A stretch of DNA of 64,000 nucleotides from Gari tellinella (lineage: Eukaryota > Mollusca > Bivalvia > Cardiida > Psammobiidae). The notes under the pieces were generated by a model. It ran no database searches. It was not told the DNA's origin and saw nothing but the letters and a program-made list of their open reading frames with translations. The position numbers and the translations under genes are program-made. The first letter of the stretch is position 1. The number at the start of each line of letters is the position of its first letter. Shown here in pieces: positions 1-9,505 of this stretch. The stretch spans positions 2,294,001 through 2,358,000 of the forward strand of contig OV277871.1 in the NCBI GenBank assembly GCA_922989275.2, given 5' to 3'.

Positions 1-16
1 AAGAAGAAAAAAATGT

Positions 17-80
17 AAAACAGTTTGAATCAAGAGCAGACGCCGTGTTAAGCGGCGTCTGCTCTGGATACAAACTGTCT
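17..80. repeat. solitary core hairpin
   Basis: Imperfect inverted repeat reading AAACAGTTTGAATC, then CAGACGCCG, a GTTAA-containing loop, CGGCGTCTG and ATACAAACTGT. The same core sits inside the PAL-A, PAL-B and PAL-C elements elsewhere in the window. No family-specific terminal repeats are clear around this copy. Confidence 0.75.
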
Positions 81-342
81 GTAAAGTCGACTTTCTCGAC
101 CTATGGCGATGACCGAGTTAAGCTGGTGTTTAAGCTTACATTTTCTTTAACCGCACAACGACAGTAGTCGTTAAGTTAACCTGTAACTTCCGCATTAAAG
201 TGTGTTCCCGGAAATGTCCTTAACCTTTGAATAATCAAATGAAGATTTATAGTCTGTACTCTGAATGCATTTTATTACACCTCAAATAGAATGCACCTTA
301 ACCGTCTTCATCCTGCAGATTAATTTGTGAAAACTGTTACAT

Positions 343-406
343 CAAGTTTGAAAGCGGATGAGAAGTCGAGTAACTCGGCGTCTCATCCGGATCCAAACGG
401 TTTGAA
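343..406. repeat. solitary core hairpin, diverged
   Basis: Core hairpin with stem variant GTCGAG TAA CTCGGCGTC and outer arms GGATGAG/CTCATCC. The loop-proximal triplet is GAG/CTC instead of GCG/CGC, so pairing is kept. The left outer arm has decayed. The surrounding sequence 81-608 holds no recognisable gene. Confidence 0.65.
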
Positions 407-608
407 ACTCTGATTGTATTTTCTGTAAGAAAATGCCATTGAAACAACTTTTAAAATTGTTGCAGACGACAAATCTTTACAGACGCCAGTTACATATGAT
501 GCATGTTAATGAAGCAGTTTTGTACAGGTCTGGGATGTCAATTTGTATGTCTCAGTACTGGGGGTGTTTTATTTCAACCGGTTCACTGCCAGCGGTGACT
601 TCAACGGA

Positions 609-675
609 TTCCAAACAGTTTGAATCTTGATCAGACGCCGATTTACTAGGCGTCTAATCTGGATCCAAAATGCTT
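609..675. repeat. solitary core hairpin, diverged
   Basis: Starts CCAAACAGTTTGAATC and ends GGATCCAAAATG, with CAGACGCCG / AGGCGTCTAATC arms. Several stem mismatches indicate an old copy. Confidence 0.6.
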
Positions 676-776
676 AACACTCGCATTTCTATTTCTACAG
701 TTAAACTTTTATCAAACTAAATGTCATAGTACATGTAGTAGCATCAATGAAGACTGTACAGTAGTGGTGAAATGCA

Positions 777-983
777 CAACCCCTTCACTGCCTTACCCCG
801 AGTACAATAGTTGTTTGCAAACAGTTTGGATCCTGATCAGACGCCGCGTAACGCGGCGTCTGATCAGGATCCAAACTGTTTGACACTCGTTTCAATACTT
901 CATAAGGTCTTAGCTGGGTAATGCTTGATTTATGAAGTATTACTATGAGTGTAAAATAGTTTGAATCATGATCAGAGGGGCCC
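777..983. repeat. PAL-B element with perfect core hairpin
   Basis: Left end CCCCTTCACTGCCTTACCCCGAG is followed by a perfect core hairpin at about 817-883, with arms GGATCCTGATCAGACG/CGTCTGATCAGGATCC and centre GCGTAACGC. From about 900 the sequence turns back on itself: TTCATAAGG/TTATGAAGTATTACT and a second AATAGTTTGAATCATGATCAG arm. The usual right end (GGCAGTGAAGGGGTTA) is therefore replaced by an inverted partial copy. Confidence 0.7.
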
Positions 984-1328
984 ATGCGCACAGGGGCCCC
1001 GACACGATTGCTATTTTTAGAGAAAAAAGTCGCGAGAAGGTATATACTTCTGACGGTTTTTTGCAATCGTGTCGGGCCCTGTGAGAAATTGAGCCTTGCA
1101 AATCCACAAGTGGCCGGTCCGGAAATAAAAGAAAAACATTTAGTGGATCATAACTATTGTGCGGACGGTAAAATTGTTGAGTGTGCCAATGAAGAGCTAG
1201 ATTTGCCAGGATCTGCGAGACAAGCGCCCATAAATGATGAGGGATGCATGATGAGACGACATGATAATGATTACAGGAAGATGATTTCGGCTTATCTCAT
1301 TTGTTCCAAAGCAGCCTGTTTGGATTAA
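984..1328 (+). other. open frame of 114 codons, probably not a gene
   Basis: An open plus-strand frame starts inside a repeat arm. Its first 30 codons lie on an inverted repeat: CAGGGGCCCCGACACGATTGC near 1000 against GCAATCGTGTCGGGCCCTGTG near 1060. The remaining part is hydrophilic, with no domain I recognise and no clear splice context. It may be part of an uncharacterised transposon or chance; I assign no function. Confidence 0.2.
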
Positions 1329-1357
1329 AACCACAAATCCGCCTTCCTTTTAGCTCT

Positions 1358-1598
1358 TACAATGGAGAAAACGCTGTTCTTTCCCAGTAAACGCGTTTAC
1401 GCTAAAAGTACTATTTCCAGTGCAAACAGTTTGGAGCCTGATCAGACGCCGGGTAAACCCGGCGTCTGATCAGGCTCCTAACTGTTTGCCACTCAGATAA
1501 CAATTAAAAGTCAGAATTGTCCAAAAATTGTCCTTATCTGCATTTTAGTGTTTTACGTTTGCGTGTAAACAGGAAAGAATAACGCTTTCTCCACTGTA
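1358..1598 (+). mobile_element. PAL-A MITE, copy 1
   Basis: Terminal inverted repeats TACAATGGAGAA and TTTCTCCACTGTA. The left half carries CCCAGTAAACGCGTTTACGC, the centre the core hairpin with GCCGGGTAAACCCGGC, and the right half the CGTTTGCGTGTAAAC box. Length is about 240 bp with TA at both ends, as expected for a Tc1/mariner-type MITE. No coding capacity. Confidence 0.85.
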
Positions 1599-1753
1599 GC
1601 AGAGGGGATCATCTCGGTCTAATAAACAGAAAACATTCCCTATGACAAATAAGCCCTAGAACCACAACAAAGGTAGAGGAACAGACTGCCTATTAAATAC
1701 AGGTCTGACTGTAAATCAAACCTGTGGAACATGCTAAACATGTTTTCCTAAAT

Positions 1754-2000
1754 CAACCCTTTACTCCATTGATACTCACGTTAACACATTTAATTTATTC
1801 CTTCACTCTTGAAAATAAATAGTTTAATTTTATACAGTCATGAATATGCATAATAAAAATCCTTTATCTAAGCAGACTGTACACACATGTAGTTTAAGCA
1901 GACTGGAAGTAAAGCAGAATGAATCCTGCTTTAATTTCAGCCTGCTTTATGCAACCATGTCTCTTCAATACTTAAAATAAGCTATGGAGTAAAGGGTTAA
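1754..2000. mobile_element. PAL-F MITE abutting the Polinton-like element
   Basis: Begins AACCCTTTACTCCATTGATAC and ends ATGGAGTAAAGGGTTAA. The centre is the PAL-F hairpin TTAAGCAGACTGGAAGTAAAGC / CTTTAATTTCAGCCTGCTTTA. Ends of the TTAACCCTTT type suggest a TTAA target as in piggyBac-like MITEs. It ends 6 bp before the target duplication of the large element at 2013. Confidence 0.7.
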
Positions 2001-2006
2001 ATATCT

Positions 2007-2012
2007 ATTGCA
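2007..2012. repeat. 6-bp target site duplication, left
   Basis: ATTGCA immediately precedes the AGTAGT terminus and is identical to the hexamer directly after the right terminus at 12651. It fixes the element boundary to the base. Confidence 0.85.
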
Positions 2013-3119
2013 AGTAGTATATAACAATGACTTGGGGAGAGTGCCTGCTGTTCCTGCTGTTATCACGTGACCGATGACGTCACAATGGGATGACATCAAG
2101 AGAGGTCAAGGTCATTGACCTTGAGGGGCTCCACCCTAGAACAATAGTGCCGACCATCCCCCTTTCCGTATATGACGTCACGATGGGATGACCTCAAGAG
2201 AGGTCAAGGTCATTGAACTAGAGGGGCTCCACCCTAGAACAATAGAGCCGACCATCCCAGATGACGTGAGACGTCACAATGAGTCATTCCACTTGATCAA
2301 TAGATCGATACGCCGACTATCCCGCATTCCATAGAGGCCTTAGCACTTCGCGAGTGGATCGCAAGAACGTTATAAGCGTCTGGTCTGGATTCAAGTTCCA
2401 AACAGTTTGGATCCAGATTAACCCCTTACATTCCAATTTCGTTTAATTCCATATTATAATTTCGGTTTCGTTAACTGTCCAGCCGAAATCAAGTCGCGTG
2501 CCGCTAACAGACTTAAGTGTTTATCTACAGTGTTTGTTGACATTTTCTTCTAATGCGTCAATAGCCCAGGGTTACAATTACAGCCCTTTTGAAAGCCGAT
2601 CCCTTTTGCTTAAATCCTGAAAACAACGTCAGATGAGGCGCCGCGTCTGATTTGGATCCAACCCATTGACACTCATCTTTTCGGTATCTTTACTTAAAAC
2701 ATAATTTAAAATCGCACTTTCAAAGCAGTTATGGCCCGAAAAGAGTTAAATCAAGGTACAATTTTTCACTCCTATATTAAGGGTCAGTCTGTTAAGCCCC
2801 AATCCCTACTTCAATAGAACGTTTATCAAGGTCAATAACCAGGCAGACGATATCCTAGCGACTGAACCCTTATCTCGCCATTCGGGACTTGACCGATATG
2901 GACAGTGTGGAACCATATCGTTACGCCTCTAATAATCCGGATACACACTGTTTATTACTCGTCATTTGGTTTTCTTAAAACGAATTTGACAGACACGGTA
3001 CTTTTAAAGCGGACGTGAAATGAGTTAAACAATGCTACTAGTTTTCGTATATTAAGGGTTAGGGCTAGGCCTGGACGCACACGACTTTCGTCTCAATCGG
3101 TGTCTGTTACACTATACGC
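2013..3119 (+). repeat. left terminal inverted repeat of Polinton-like element
   Basis: Matches the reverse complement of 11352-12650 from AGTAGTATATAAC to GTTACACTATACGC. It is about 190 bp shorter than the right TIR because it holds two instead of four copies of a 98-bp enhancer-like unit (about 2075-2275). The inner half carries three decayed core-hairpin arms near 2394, 2630 and 2920. Confidence 0.88.
2075..2275 (+). promoter_or_regulatory. two 98-bp TIR units with CRE-like and nuclear-receptor-like sites
   Basis: Each unit contains TGACGTCA (or one change from it), the palindrome-like run GAGGTCAAGGTCATTGA, and GGGGCTCCACCCTAGAACAAT. TGACGTCA is the classical CREB/ATF site and TCAAGGTCA the extended half-site bound by monomeric nuclear receptors (NR5A/ERR class). 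Enhancer function is an inference from these matches and the tandem arrangement. Confidence 0.45.
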
Positions 3120-3479
3120 GATTTTGACACACTTAACGTTTAATACTGCCAATTGAGACGCCGCGTCTTATCTGGATCCAACCCGTTTGACACTCATCAT
3201 TTGGTGTCTTTACTTTTCTTAAAACTGAATGGGACAGACATTGCACTTTCGCAGTACACGCGAAAAGAGTAAAATAAACGTTTCTTTAAAGTTTTGCACT
3301 CGAATAGTAAGGGTATTGTTTTGTTTTATTGACCTGTCAAAATTTGAATATTCATACGTCACTGAAAGGGTATACATGTATTTAGCTTCGGTATAAAGTC
3401 GATACTTTCCGTTTTGATTTACGGATAGGAACAGAAGGATATTGTGCATTCTGTGTCGAATTTAAATCAATAGTCGAGT

Positions 3480-3556
3480 TAGAGTAGTTGGTAGCGAGTA
3501 CGGGTACTTGTAAAAGGATGAAAGGTTGTGGGTTCGATCCCCGTTAGGTTTTATTT
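3480..3556 (+). pseudogene. tRNA-derived relic (SINE-like)
   Basis: GTTAGAGTAGTTGGTAGCG resembles an A-box/D-arm region, and GTGGGTTCGATCCCCGTTAGG about 45 bp on is an excellent B-box/T-arm. The acceptor stem does not close, so it is not a functional tRNA. Confidence 0.4.
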
Positions 3557-3710
3557 CTTTTTTTATTACAATTGTTTGTTCCAAACATTTAGTTTACTTG
3601 AATTGTTCAACAAAGTGATCTATAATACAAAATATGCCATAGATAACCTAAATGTTACACTTTGTTTTAACTATTAAAATACACCAAAACAATAAAGATA
3701 GTAATAAAAA

Positions 3711-3792
3711 AAATCCTCCGCTGGGTATCGAACTCATGGCCATAGATGTACTCAGTAAAACACTACTGTACTGTCTCGACCACGAAGACATA
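3711..3792 (-). pseudogene. tRNA-derived relic (SINE-like)
   Basis: On the minus strand TGGTCGAGACAGTACAGTAGTG (D-arm-like) is followed by GAGTTCGATACCCAGCGGAGG (T-arm-like). The spacing is long, as in a class II tRNA, and the acceptor stem pairs only partly. Confidence 0.35.
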
Positions 3793-4002
3793 TAGGTATT
3801 CAAATCTTGTTCTAAATATTAACCGTATGTTTCAACCCTGACCTACCCGTAAAACTAGCGGAAATATTCGATAATGACCGAAGCTAAATATAGCGTGTTC
3901 AACCAGCGTATAATTATTTAAATTTTGACAGGTTAATAAAACACAACAATATGTCAATACAATGATAAGGTTCACCACATGTTTTGGTCACTCGGAGTCA
4001 AT

Positions 4003-4135
4003 TACAGTACGCCCTCTCTACAACTGCCCTTCCCAACATCGATTCCTTTCTTAAAATTCCTAGCCCTGCTACAAACGAGTATGTCTAACCCACTACCTCA
4101 TTATCGACCGCTTAAAATTGTCGTGTGCTTTTTCG
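4003..4135. mobile_element. PAL-C MITE fragment
   Basis: TACAGTACGCCCTCTCTACAAC and the following CTTAAAATTGTCGTGTGC match the left third of PAL-C copies such as 31145-31539. The hairpin and right end are missing. A short open frame across it is incidental. Confidence 0.6.
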
Positions 4136-4265
4136 GCGGAGCTGACTGTTTTCTATTTAGACACACTTTAATATTATTTGGCCACACATTTCAACCAATA
4201 ATATTTGATCAGAAATTTAGAATTAAGAGCACCTGTTGAAACTGAATAGTCTGATTGGATAGTAG

Positions 4266-4457
4266 CCAGGGCTCCAGATAAGGGAATTGTTTCAAAACTT
4301 AATATCTTTATTTGTGCATTAAACCCTGTGGTGTCACTATACATATGAATTGTCTCTTCAAGACAATCAAAATGAGTGGTAATACCATAGGGTTTGGTGC
4401 TAAAAGAGGTGAAAAAATGTGATTTGTTTAGTTTACTCACTCTTATCTGGGGCCCTG
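4266..4457. mobile_element. PAL-D MITE
   Basis: Ends CAGGGCTCCAGATAAGGG and CTTATCTGGGGCCCTG. The internal hairpin includes GTGTCAC...AATTGTCTCTTCAAGACAATC and its complement. It is about 190 bp with no coding capacity. Confidence 0.75.
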
Positions 4458-5425
4458 TAGGCTGGTTTATGTCCCATTACAGTTTTACATGATGTGGACT
4501 GTGGGTGTAAAATTTAGAGATACAGGCTGTCTGTTTACTACACTAGGCCACAGAATTGACAAAATTATGCTATGATCTGAAATCTATTTATAGATATACA
4601 GAGGAAGCTAGGTGTTTCATAATTGTTTACAACCAATTTGTTTTAATTGTTAACTATTTGTACACATTTGCCATACATTAAAAGCAATATTTTATATATG
4701 AATAGCCTCAAGTGAGTTAAACACAATTGTGTTGTTTCATCATTATTTACAAGAGTGAAGTACAGTAGATTGTTGTATCTGTACATTTGTGTATGCTATA
4801 GTTTAAACTCTATGAATGGAACAATAGATTAATGTGAGGATCTCCTACCAGCAGCTAGGATATGAGTTAAATTATAGTTTTGTTTTGCATTTCTGTACAT
4901 GATAGTTTTGCATTTTAAATAAAAGTTACTGTTTCAATTGAATACTTGTATTTTTTGCTTTTCAATCCAAGATATATATTCTTTGAAAACCTCAATTTAA
5001 TTCAATTTTGCACACCCATCTATATAGCCTTAGTTCAACCACTCATTCCGCCGAATATCTTTTTTAAAGATATTTCTTGTTTCTCCTTATATTAGAAATA
5101 ATAAAGAAATGCAATGACGAACGACACTACATATAAGGGTCTCTGTAACCCTGAGCGTGCTAAGCTCGACTCGGATAACAATCGCAAACAGTTTAGATTC
5201 AGATCAGGTCTGTTAATTATAAATCGGGTAAGCTTTTAGGGAAAATGTCTTCAGACAATAGGGTCATGTTACATTGTATGTAACACCAATGTTATGTATT
5301 CTATAGCAGACGATATTTAGGGTGGACATTTTAGTTTAAGTAATGTCAATACAGCATGTAGCTGGTGAAACTAGTGTGGCGAAGTTTCGTCAAGCAGACG
5401 ATATAAAAATTTCGGCTTGCACCGT

Positions 5426-5854
5426 CTGTCTCTCTGTCTCTGGTTCTATCCGTCTGTCTGACTCTCTCTGTCTGTCTGTCTCTCTATGTCTATCTTTCTC
5501 TCTATCTCTCTATCTTTCTCTCTATCTCTGTCCTTTTCGCTCTATCGCTCAAAAATAAATTTTAATAGGGGATAACTATGTTATAGATCTTAGGGGATAA
5601 CTATGTTATAGATCTACAGCAGACGACAGGTACTTGATCATAAGACCATAAACATTTAAGGTTATACGGGTGAATATAGCATTTTCGCAGATGGCTTAAA
5701 ACTTCTCTGTCAGTCTCTGTCAGTCTCTGTCTCTCTCTCACTCCATTTGTCTCTCTCTTACTTTCTCTTTTCTCTTTCTCTGTATGTCTCTCTCTATCTC
5801 TCTGTATGTTCATCTTTCTTTCTTTCTCTGTCTGTTTGTATATCTATCTATCTA

Positions 5855-5895
<41 letters not shown>

Positions 5896-6215
5896 ATCTC
5901 CCCTCTTTCTCTATCACTAAAACTATACTAACTTTAATGGGAAATAGCTATGTTATAGATCTTTAGCAGACGGTATTGACCATATAGCATTAAAGGTTAT
6001 ACGGGTTAATATAGCATTCAATTCTAGCAGATGACTTAAAATCTCTCTGTCTGTCTCTCTCTCGCTCTCCTTGTTTTCTGTCTGTCTGTCTCTCTCTCAC
6101 ACTCTATGTCTCTGTGTTTGTCTGTATGTCTGTTTGTCTGTCTTACTCTATTTCTCTCTCTGCGTTTGCCTGTCTGTCTGTTTGACTGTCTGTCTGTCTA
6201 TGTCTCTCTCTCACT
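5426..6215 (+). repeat. three TCTG/TCTC arrays alternating with a diverged spacer unit
   Basis: Pyrimidine-rich arrays at about 5426-5550, 5702-5905 and 6042-6210 are separated by two related spacers (5556-5701 and 5931-6041). The spacers share ATAACTATGTTATAGATCT, GCAGACG and AAGGTTATACGGGT. This is a higher-order tandem repeat (array plus spacer, about 330-370 bp) inside the Polinton-like element. Long open frames here arise from the lack of stop codons in the repeat. Confidence 0.8.
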
Positions 6216-6439
6216 GTTTATAGGTAGATGACAAAGGAAAAACGATCGTAACTTATTTTGATAGGTCATTTTATTCGCCCCGCTCAATGTAGTACGTCGG
6301 GGATTAGGACGGTCCCGCCGAACGCACTTTACACTCGTTGTTATTATTATTTAATTAGTCTATGTTATACATTGTCCGCCGTTCTTTCCGATGGAATAAC
6401 CGTTCGTCAAGGTTCTCGGTGTTGATTTCTTCTTCTTTG

Positions 6440-6808
6440 TCAAAACCGAATTTTGCGTATTCGAAGCTCAGTGTCTACGCGGGGTTGGAGAGTGTTCGCG
6501 GTGTTTAAGGCGTCATCGCTACCCAATATCTCTAGGGCAGTACACTTATCGTCGATGCCCGAAAAAGCGGCAGCCAGAAGTCGCCTGGGATTTTCTTGGG
6601 AACATTTCACTACAGTTCCGTACCACTTGTATAGCATCACGCGCAGTAGGTTTTGAAAATCGCGAGAATATTTCTCTCTCAAACGATCTATTTGAGATTG
6701 TTCATAGCCCAACTCAATCGCGAAGAACTGCCAGTTAACTCCGAGTGCTTCGGAATACCGTAGCTGCTCGTCGTCCGTTAAAGTATTGTTACTTAGGCTG
6801 TTATCCAT
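6440..6808 (-). CDS. death-domain protein of the Polinton-like element
   Basis: A 122-residue protein, the last gene of the minus-strand block. Residues about 18-100 fit a death domain: the LGVNWQFFAIELGY segment gives the typical LG-x-x-W-x-x-L-A-x-x-LG signature. It is followed by an I-x-x-L-R-x-K-Y helix, then LRVMLYKWYG with the conserved ML-x-x-W, and a last helix LLAAAFSGI. Death domains make homotypic contacts in receptor, FADD/RIP/MyD88-type apoptosis and immune complexes. A free-standing domain encoded by a virus-like element would suit a decoy or dominant-negative role; that is inference. There is no signal peptide or membrane segment. It lies 192 bp downstream of the CARD-RING gene. 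The frame is intact and starts at an ATG. It could have been captured from a host adaptor gene. Confidence 0.72.
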   Translation of the reverse strand: MDNSLSNNTLTDDEQLRYSEALGVNWQFFAIELGYEQSQIDRLREKYSRDFQNLLRVMLYKWYGTVVKCSQENPRRLLAAAFSGIDDKCTALEILGSDDALNTANTLQPRVDTELRIRKIRF

Positions 6809-7000
6809 GCTGCTGGCAAAGTCAAACTGTTACCGTTGACGCGTCTCTGCGTATAGAGTTTGCGACGTCATTTAGAAGGATCCACGCGATTGGTTAGGAT
6901 CCAACGTGTGGGATGGGTACTATGACTCATCGCCACGTGGAAGCGTGATACCCCGTATTGATGACTCATTTGAAGTTCAACTTCGTCGTATTTTCAGTGA

Positions 7001-7534
7001 TTACACGAAAATTCTAAATATATTCGAAACGGGTCGTTGACAGTAGCAACACGATTTTTGATGAAGAAATCGCTCCCCGCAGACGGAACAAAATGTATGT
7101 CCGCAGGGACTGAGCGCGACAGAAAGCGTGTTTTCCATACAAATGTGACGGATAGTACCCTCGTCGCCGCTGACCCGAGCTTCGTTTCCAGCTTTCTCGG
7201 TGTCGACCCTGGATCCTTGATTGAACTGAATCTGCCTGTCTGAGCCACTTCCTACATTCGACAGAAGAACGTCGACGATATTTCTTTCCTCCGCGAGTAT
7301 AAAGGAATTCACTAGAGCTTGAAAGGCGTCGGGTCCCCTCTTCGGTACGATACTTAATAAGCGTCTGGTTTTAGATCTCGCGCGGACTTCGCATTCGATT
7401 TCCTCTCTCATACCCAGTGTCAAGACATTTTGTTCGACTAGAGCGTCGACGATGCGGGAGACTTGTTCTGACGTTAAAGACTCGACGATGGTCGTCCAGC
7501 TTTTTCTAATGGCATTTCTGTGAACTTGTTCCAT
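7001..7534 (-). CDS. CARD-RING protein of the Polinton-like element (IAP-C-terminus-like)
   Basis: A 177-residue protein. Residues about 10-95 fit a CARD: VDALVEQNVLTLGMREEIE, then RARSKTRRLLSIVPKRGPDAF, which is the RGP-x-AF signature, and a final helix ending in LLSNV. Residues about 126-177 form a C-terminal RING: HICMENTLSVALSPCGHTFC, then SVCGERF and KSCCYCQRPV, ending in the IRIFV-like tail typical of IAP and related RING proteins. CARD plus terminal RING is the architecture of the C-terminal half of cIAPs without BIR repeats. RINGs recruit E2 for ubiquitin transfer and CARDs bind other CARDs. One oddity is that the first zinc-binding cysteine is an arginine (CGT instead of TGT) in the IRHIC context, which may weaken E3 activity. 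It sits 220 bp downstream of the ATPase gene. Modulation of host apoptosis or RIG-I-like signalling is the likely role (inference). Confidence 0.78.
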   Translation of the reverse strand: MEQVHRNAIRKSWTTIVESLTSEQVSRIVDALVEQNVLTLGMREEIECEVRARSKTRRLLSIVPKRGPDAFQALVNSFILAEERNIVDVLLSNVGSGSDRQIQFNQGSRVDTEKAGNEARVSGDEGTIRHICMENTLSVALSPCGHTFCSVCGERFLHQKSCCYCQRPVSNIFRIFV

Positions 7535-7753
7535 GACCGTCTAGAGTTCGATATGAAATAGAGCTGTTAGTGACGCGTATATAATCGTCTTCGCTCGAAT
7601 ATCTATTCTTATTTTACTGATCCGTCTTTGATAGCTTTTCGACGGTTACGCCCCTTTTTAGTGAGGCGCCATTTGCGGTTTGGGATCCCGGGAGGCGGTG
7701 GGATTCTCCTCGTCATTCGCGTTCCGAAACGAATACCGATGCGTTTCGGCGTT

Positions 7754-9464
7754 TTATTCGTCCTCCTCGACATCGCTGTCCTCCTCGCCGCTGTCTTCTT
7801 TTTCTTCTTCGCTGGTGTCGTCATCATTGACGTCATCCTCTTTCTGTTCCACGATCTCTTCGAAATGATGTTTATATTTCTTTAAACTCAACCGGATGGC
7901 TTTCTTTAAATCCGTGTCTCGTTCCAGATATTTCTCTATAGTATTCATAATTTTGTCATGGAGATAGCCGTTTTGCAATTGAAAGAAAAAAGTAAGCAAG
8001 ACGGCATATTTCAACAGAAAAGCCCGCACGTCTTCTCCTCCTACAGCTCGATTGGCTTTTGCGGCAGCCATTTTCGCGGACAGTCCTTGCTTTTCGTATT
8101 TGACCACTTTTCTCCGTCTTTCGTCATCGTTATGCTCCCTCGCGTACCGCGCTAGTTTCTTGTAAACCGCATTTTCTTCGTCCGGGTGGTCGGATTGCTC
8201 GTGACCTTCTTCAAAGTCAAATTTCATCCTTTTGCGGGGTGGTTCTTCAGATCGATCTTCGCGTTCCGGACACCGATGTTTTACGTGTTGTTGTAGGTCG
8301 TGGCCGCGTTCAAAAACCACGTCGCAATCGTCGCAAGAAAGCATGGTATTAAGTTCCTTTTGATGACTCGGCAACTGTATACTCGGAGTGACTTCTCTCG
8401 AATGATCGGAAACCTCTGGAACGAACGAATTTATTACTACCGAGGGTGCGTCCGCGTCGGGAAATACGCGCGAGGTTTCCGTTTTCGGAACGTAGGTTTG
8501 GTCGGTAAGCGTGGGGTGGGGTCTCGGATCATCCGGCCATACGACATCGGGTAGTAGTCTCCTATGTTCCGGTGTCGTCGGCTTCAGGTCGAGAAAGAAG
8601 AAATGGTACGGTTGTTTCGTCGCTTTGGCGAACAGTTTCGTAAACTTTTCGGCGTTTCCGGGATACATTTGTCTCGCTAGGGTCAACGTACACTGGCTGT
8701 CTACCGGATTGTTATATAAAACCATATACTGCGTATTCCTCTTTTGCGTCGGATCTTTCGCGCCATAAAGGTTCTGATTGATCGAGATCACCGATAACGA
8801 TCTATGATGACTACCCTCAGTAAAGAGTCCCGTGATGCGCTTATCTTTCCCCGCTTCCGAGTGAATGTCGTCTAATATCAACAAATTATTGACGCTGGGA
8901 TCGAAGAAATCGTCATCATCTAAGTCAGTGGGAATGCCTCGTATAAATTCCACTTTGGGTACGATCGTGGTCTTAATGACGTCATACAAAGGTTGCCACC
9001 TTTTGTAGAGGAACACGATTCTCTGGACACCGGGCTGAATTCTAGCGGCATGCTTCTGCAGTAAGGTCTTGACAAAGGTCGTCTTTCCGCAAGCTGAAAA
9101 GGAGAAAACCCGATGAAATAACCGCTGCCAATAATTGGTTCTGGAACCAAAATGACTCCTAACTCATATCGTTCTGGAATTAAAATACCTTATAAAAATT
9201 TAGATAATTACCCGTTGGGCCGGAAATCATCATGGTGAATGGGTGCAGCAGAATAGTAGGCTCTGATTTATCCTGACTTCCTTCCGATGATGGCGGGCGA
9301 AGAGAAAGAGCTCTGGGAGGAGAAAGCGCTCTCTGAGAAGAAGGAATCGATTGATTGGCTTCATTATGCCTTTGCCTCCGATGTCGTAACATATTGTCTC
9401 TTCTGGAAAAATCTTGATGGCAATCCGGACATTCCATCGTGCGTACGCGTCGGCTGCTCGACAC
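7754..9464 (-). CDS. C2H2 zinc-finger packaging-type ATPase (Polinton/adintovirus type), two exons
   Basis: Exon 1 (9464-9212) encodes an N-terminal C2H2 finger (CPDCHQDFSRRDNMLRHRRQRH, shown here as C-x2-C-x12-H-x4-H spacing), a serine/proline-rich linker, and the start of a P-loop ending in SGPT. An apparent 118-bp intron (9211-9094) has a GTAAT donor and a TTTTCAG acceptor. Exon 2 (9093-7754) resumes with CGKTTF, completing the Walker A pattern. Walker B is NLLILDDIHS. Next comes a sensor-like SVISINQNLY, then LARQMYPG and YHFFFLDLKP, both typical of this family as I remember it. A second finger-like C-x2-C...H-x3-H (CDDCDVVF...HVKHRC) follows, then a basic helical region and a strongly acidic tail of about 30 residues. 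FtsK/HerA-type ATPases pump DNA into capsids, and the finger could bind the substrate DNA. Without splicing the two parts are out of frame. Both parts are open with no internal stop. Confidence 0.78.
9094..9211 (-). other. apparent 118-bp spliceosomal intron inside the Walker A motif
   Basis: On the minus strand the donor is G|GTAATTATC and the acceptor CTCCTTTTCAG|C, with a pyrimidine-rich stretch before the AG. Removing it restores a continuous P-loop in frame, whereas reading through gives stops. The intron contains no notable repeat. Confidence 0.65.
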
Positions 9465-9505
9465 GAAATGCCAGCTATGAGGTTAACGCGGATCCGATAT
9501 AGTCT

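Larger units (their letters stand above)
3120..5425. other. gene-free left arm of the Polinton-like element
   Basis: No frame here resembles a gene. The stretch holds a decayed hairpin arm (3150-3200), two tRNA-like relics (3480-3556 and 3711-3792), a PAL-C fragment and a PAL-D copy. After these comes AT-rich sequence with an ATATCTTTTTTAAAGATAT palindrome near 5055 that recurs near 36292. In complete Polintons this space would be expected to hold genes, so it looks deleted and then colonised. Confidence 0.6.

Noticed and set aside
3480..3556. Functional tRNA gene
   Set aside because: Good B-box, but the acceptor stem and anticodon arm do not fold; better explained as a SINE relic. The same holds for 3711-3792, 36640-36718 and 49688-49775.
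5343..5966. Open frames with Ser/Leu-rich or Arg/Glu-rich translations in the left arm of the Polinton-like element
   Set aside because: They come from TCTG/TCTC microsatellites and their complement.
7609..7885. Plus-strand frames opposite the acidic tail of the ATPase
   Set aside because: They mirror the low-complexity acidic/basic codons of the minus-strand gene.
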